Source of the DNA: Paracoccaceae bacterium
Lineage (GTDB): Bacteria; Pseudomonadota; Alphaproteobacteria; Rhodobacterales; Rhodobacteraceae
Reading direction: 5' to 3'
NCBI GenBank assembly: GCA_012036325.1
Contig: JAAUPC010000257.1
Coordinates: 1-5,534 of the forward strand
Length of the DNA: 5,534 bases
The translations under genes and the position numbers were made by a program. The notes under the pieces were generated by a model, which saw only the letters and a program-made list of their open reading frames with translations, did not search any database and was not told where the DNA came from. Of this stretch, positions 5,466-5,534 are shown in pieces; within the stretch, counting starts at the first letter, position 1, and the number at the start of each line of letters is the position of its first letter.

Positions 5466-5534
5466 ATGCAAGTCTGCGCGCGCGCGACAGTTTTCGCGCT
5501 GATCTTGACCTGTATCTGGCCGCTGGCGGCTGCT
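5466..5534 (+). CDS. Exported protein, signal peptide only (runs off the window)
   Basis: Twenty-three codons are visible. The start shows a short basic n-region (MQVCARA), a hydrophobic core (TVFALILTCIW) and PLAAA at the edge, a textbook Sec signal peptide, so the product is periplasmic, secreted or membrane-attached. ATG 5466 is chosen over ATG 5462 because GGGAGGG at 5455-5461 is correctly placed for the former and touches the latter, and because the 5462 frame gives a charged, non-signal sequence. The mature protein is outside the window and cannot be named. It is transcribed divergently from the Tat-like fragment at 5302. Confidence 0.6.
   Translation, partial: MQVCARATVFALILTCIWPLAAA

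Noticed and set aside
5474..5486. CG dinucleotide run near the signal-peptide start as a repeat element
   Set aside because: The run is short and fully explained by Cys-Ala-Arg-Ala codons in GC-rich DNA.
1..5534. Mobile element, CRISPR array, tRNA or rRNA
   Set aside because: No transposase, regularly spaced repeats, terminal inverted repeats with target duplications or cloverleaf-like sequence were seen on either strand.

Overview
This is a GC-rich, proteobacterial-looking window. It appears to be a mosaic rather than one intact locus. The first ~960 bases carry type VI secretion (T6SS) sequence with a strong bias for the Arg codon CGC, resembling Burkholderiales or similar. From about 961 onward the genes (CpdB tail, HAD phosphatase, M24-fold protein, alpha/beta hydrolase, TetR regulator) look like Rhodobacterales-type alphaproteobacterial chromosome. 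Both taxonomic guesses rest on protein flavour and codon choice, not on a search.

Left part (1-1422): the 3' end of tssG is followed, after a 62-base gap with a good ribosome binding site, by the start of tssH (clpV). The tssH frame does not continue into the AAA+ ATPase. After about 150 residues it passes in frame into about 30 residues that look like TssK (baseplate protein), then in frame into the C-terminal domain of a periplasmic CpdB-type nucleotidase. The result is a 334-codon open frame made from three unrelated genes. It is either an assembly chimera or the scar of two rearrangements.

Middle part (1466-3703): a complete HAD-IA phosphatase gene (+) lies 43 bases behind the cpdB tail. 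It converges with a 455-residue M24 (creatinase/Xaa-Pro peptidase fold) gene on the minus strand, in which several metal ligands appear to be replaced.

Right part (3729-5131): an alpha/beta hydrolase gene (-) lies just upstream of the M24 gene in the same direction and is broken by one missing base near its 3' end. It is divergent from a TetR-family regulator gene (+). The 96-base gap between them holds two TAGAC-type palindromic boxes, arranged as a larger inverted repeat, which are very likely the TetR operators. The plausible circuit is that TetR represses both itself and the hydrolase-M24 pair.

Right end (5132-5534): the TetR protein is about 40 residues short at its C-terminus. It runs tail-to-tail into the 5' end of a minus-strand gene for an exported protein (Tat-like signal peptide) whose body I cannot recognise. 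This may be another breakpoint. An AT-rich divergent control region with two inverted repeats separates that fragment from a plus-strand gene whose signal peptide begins at 5466 and runs off the window. I see no tRNA, rRNA, CRISPR array, insertion sequence or transposase.
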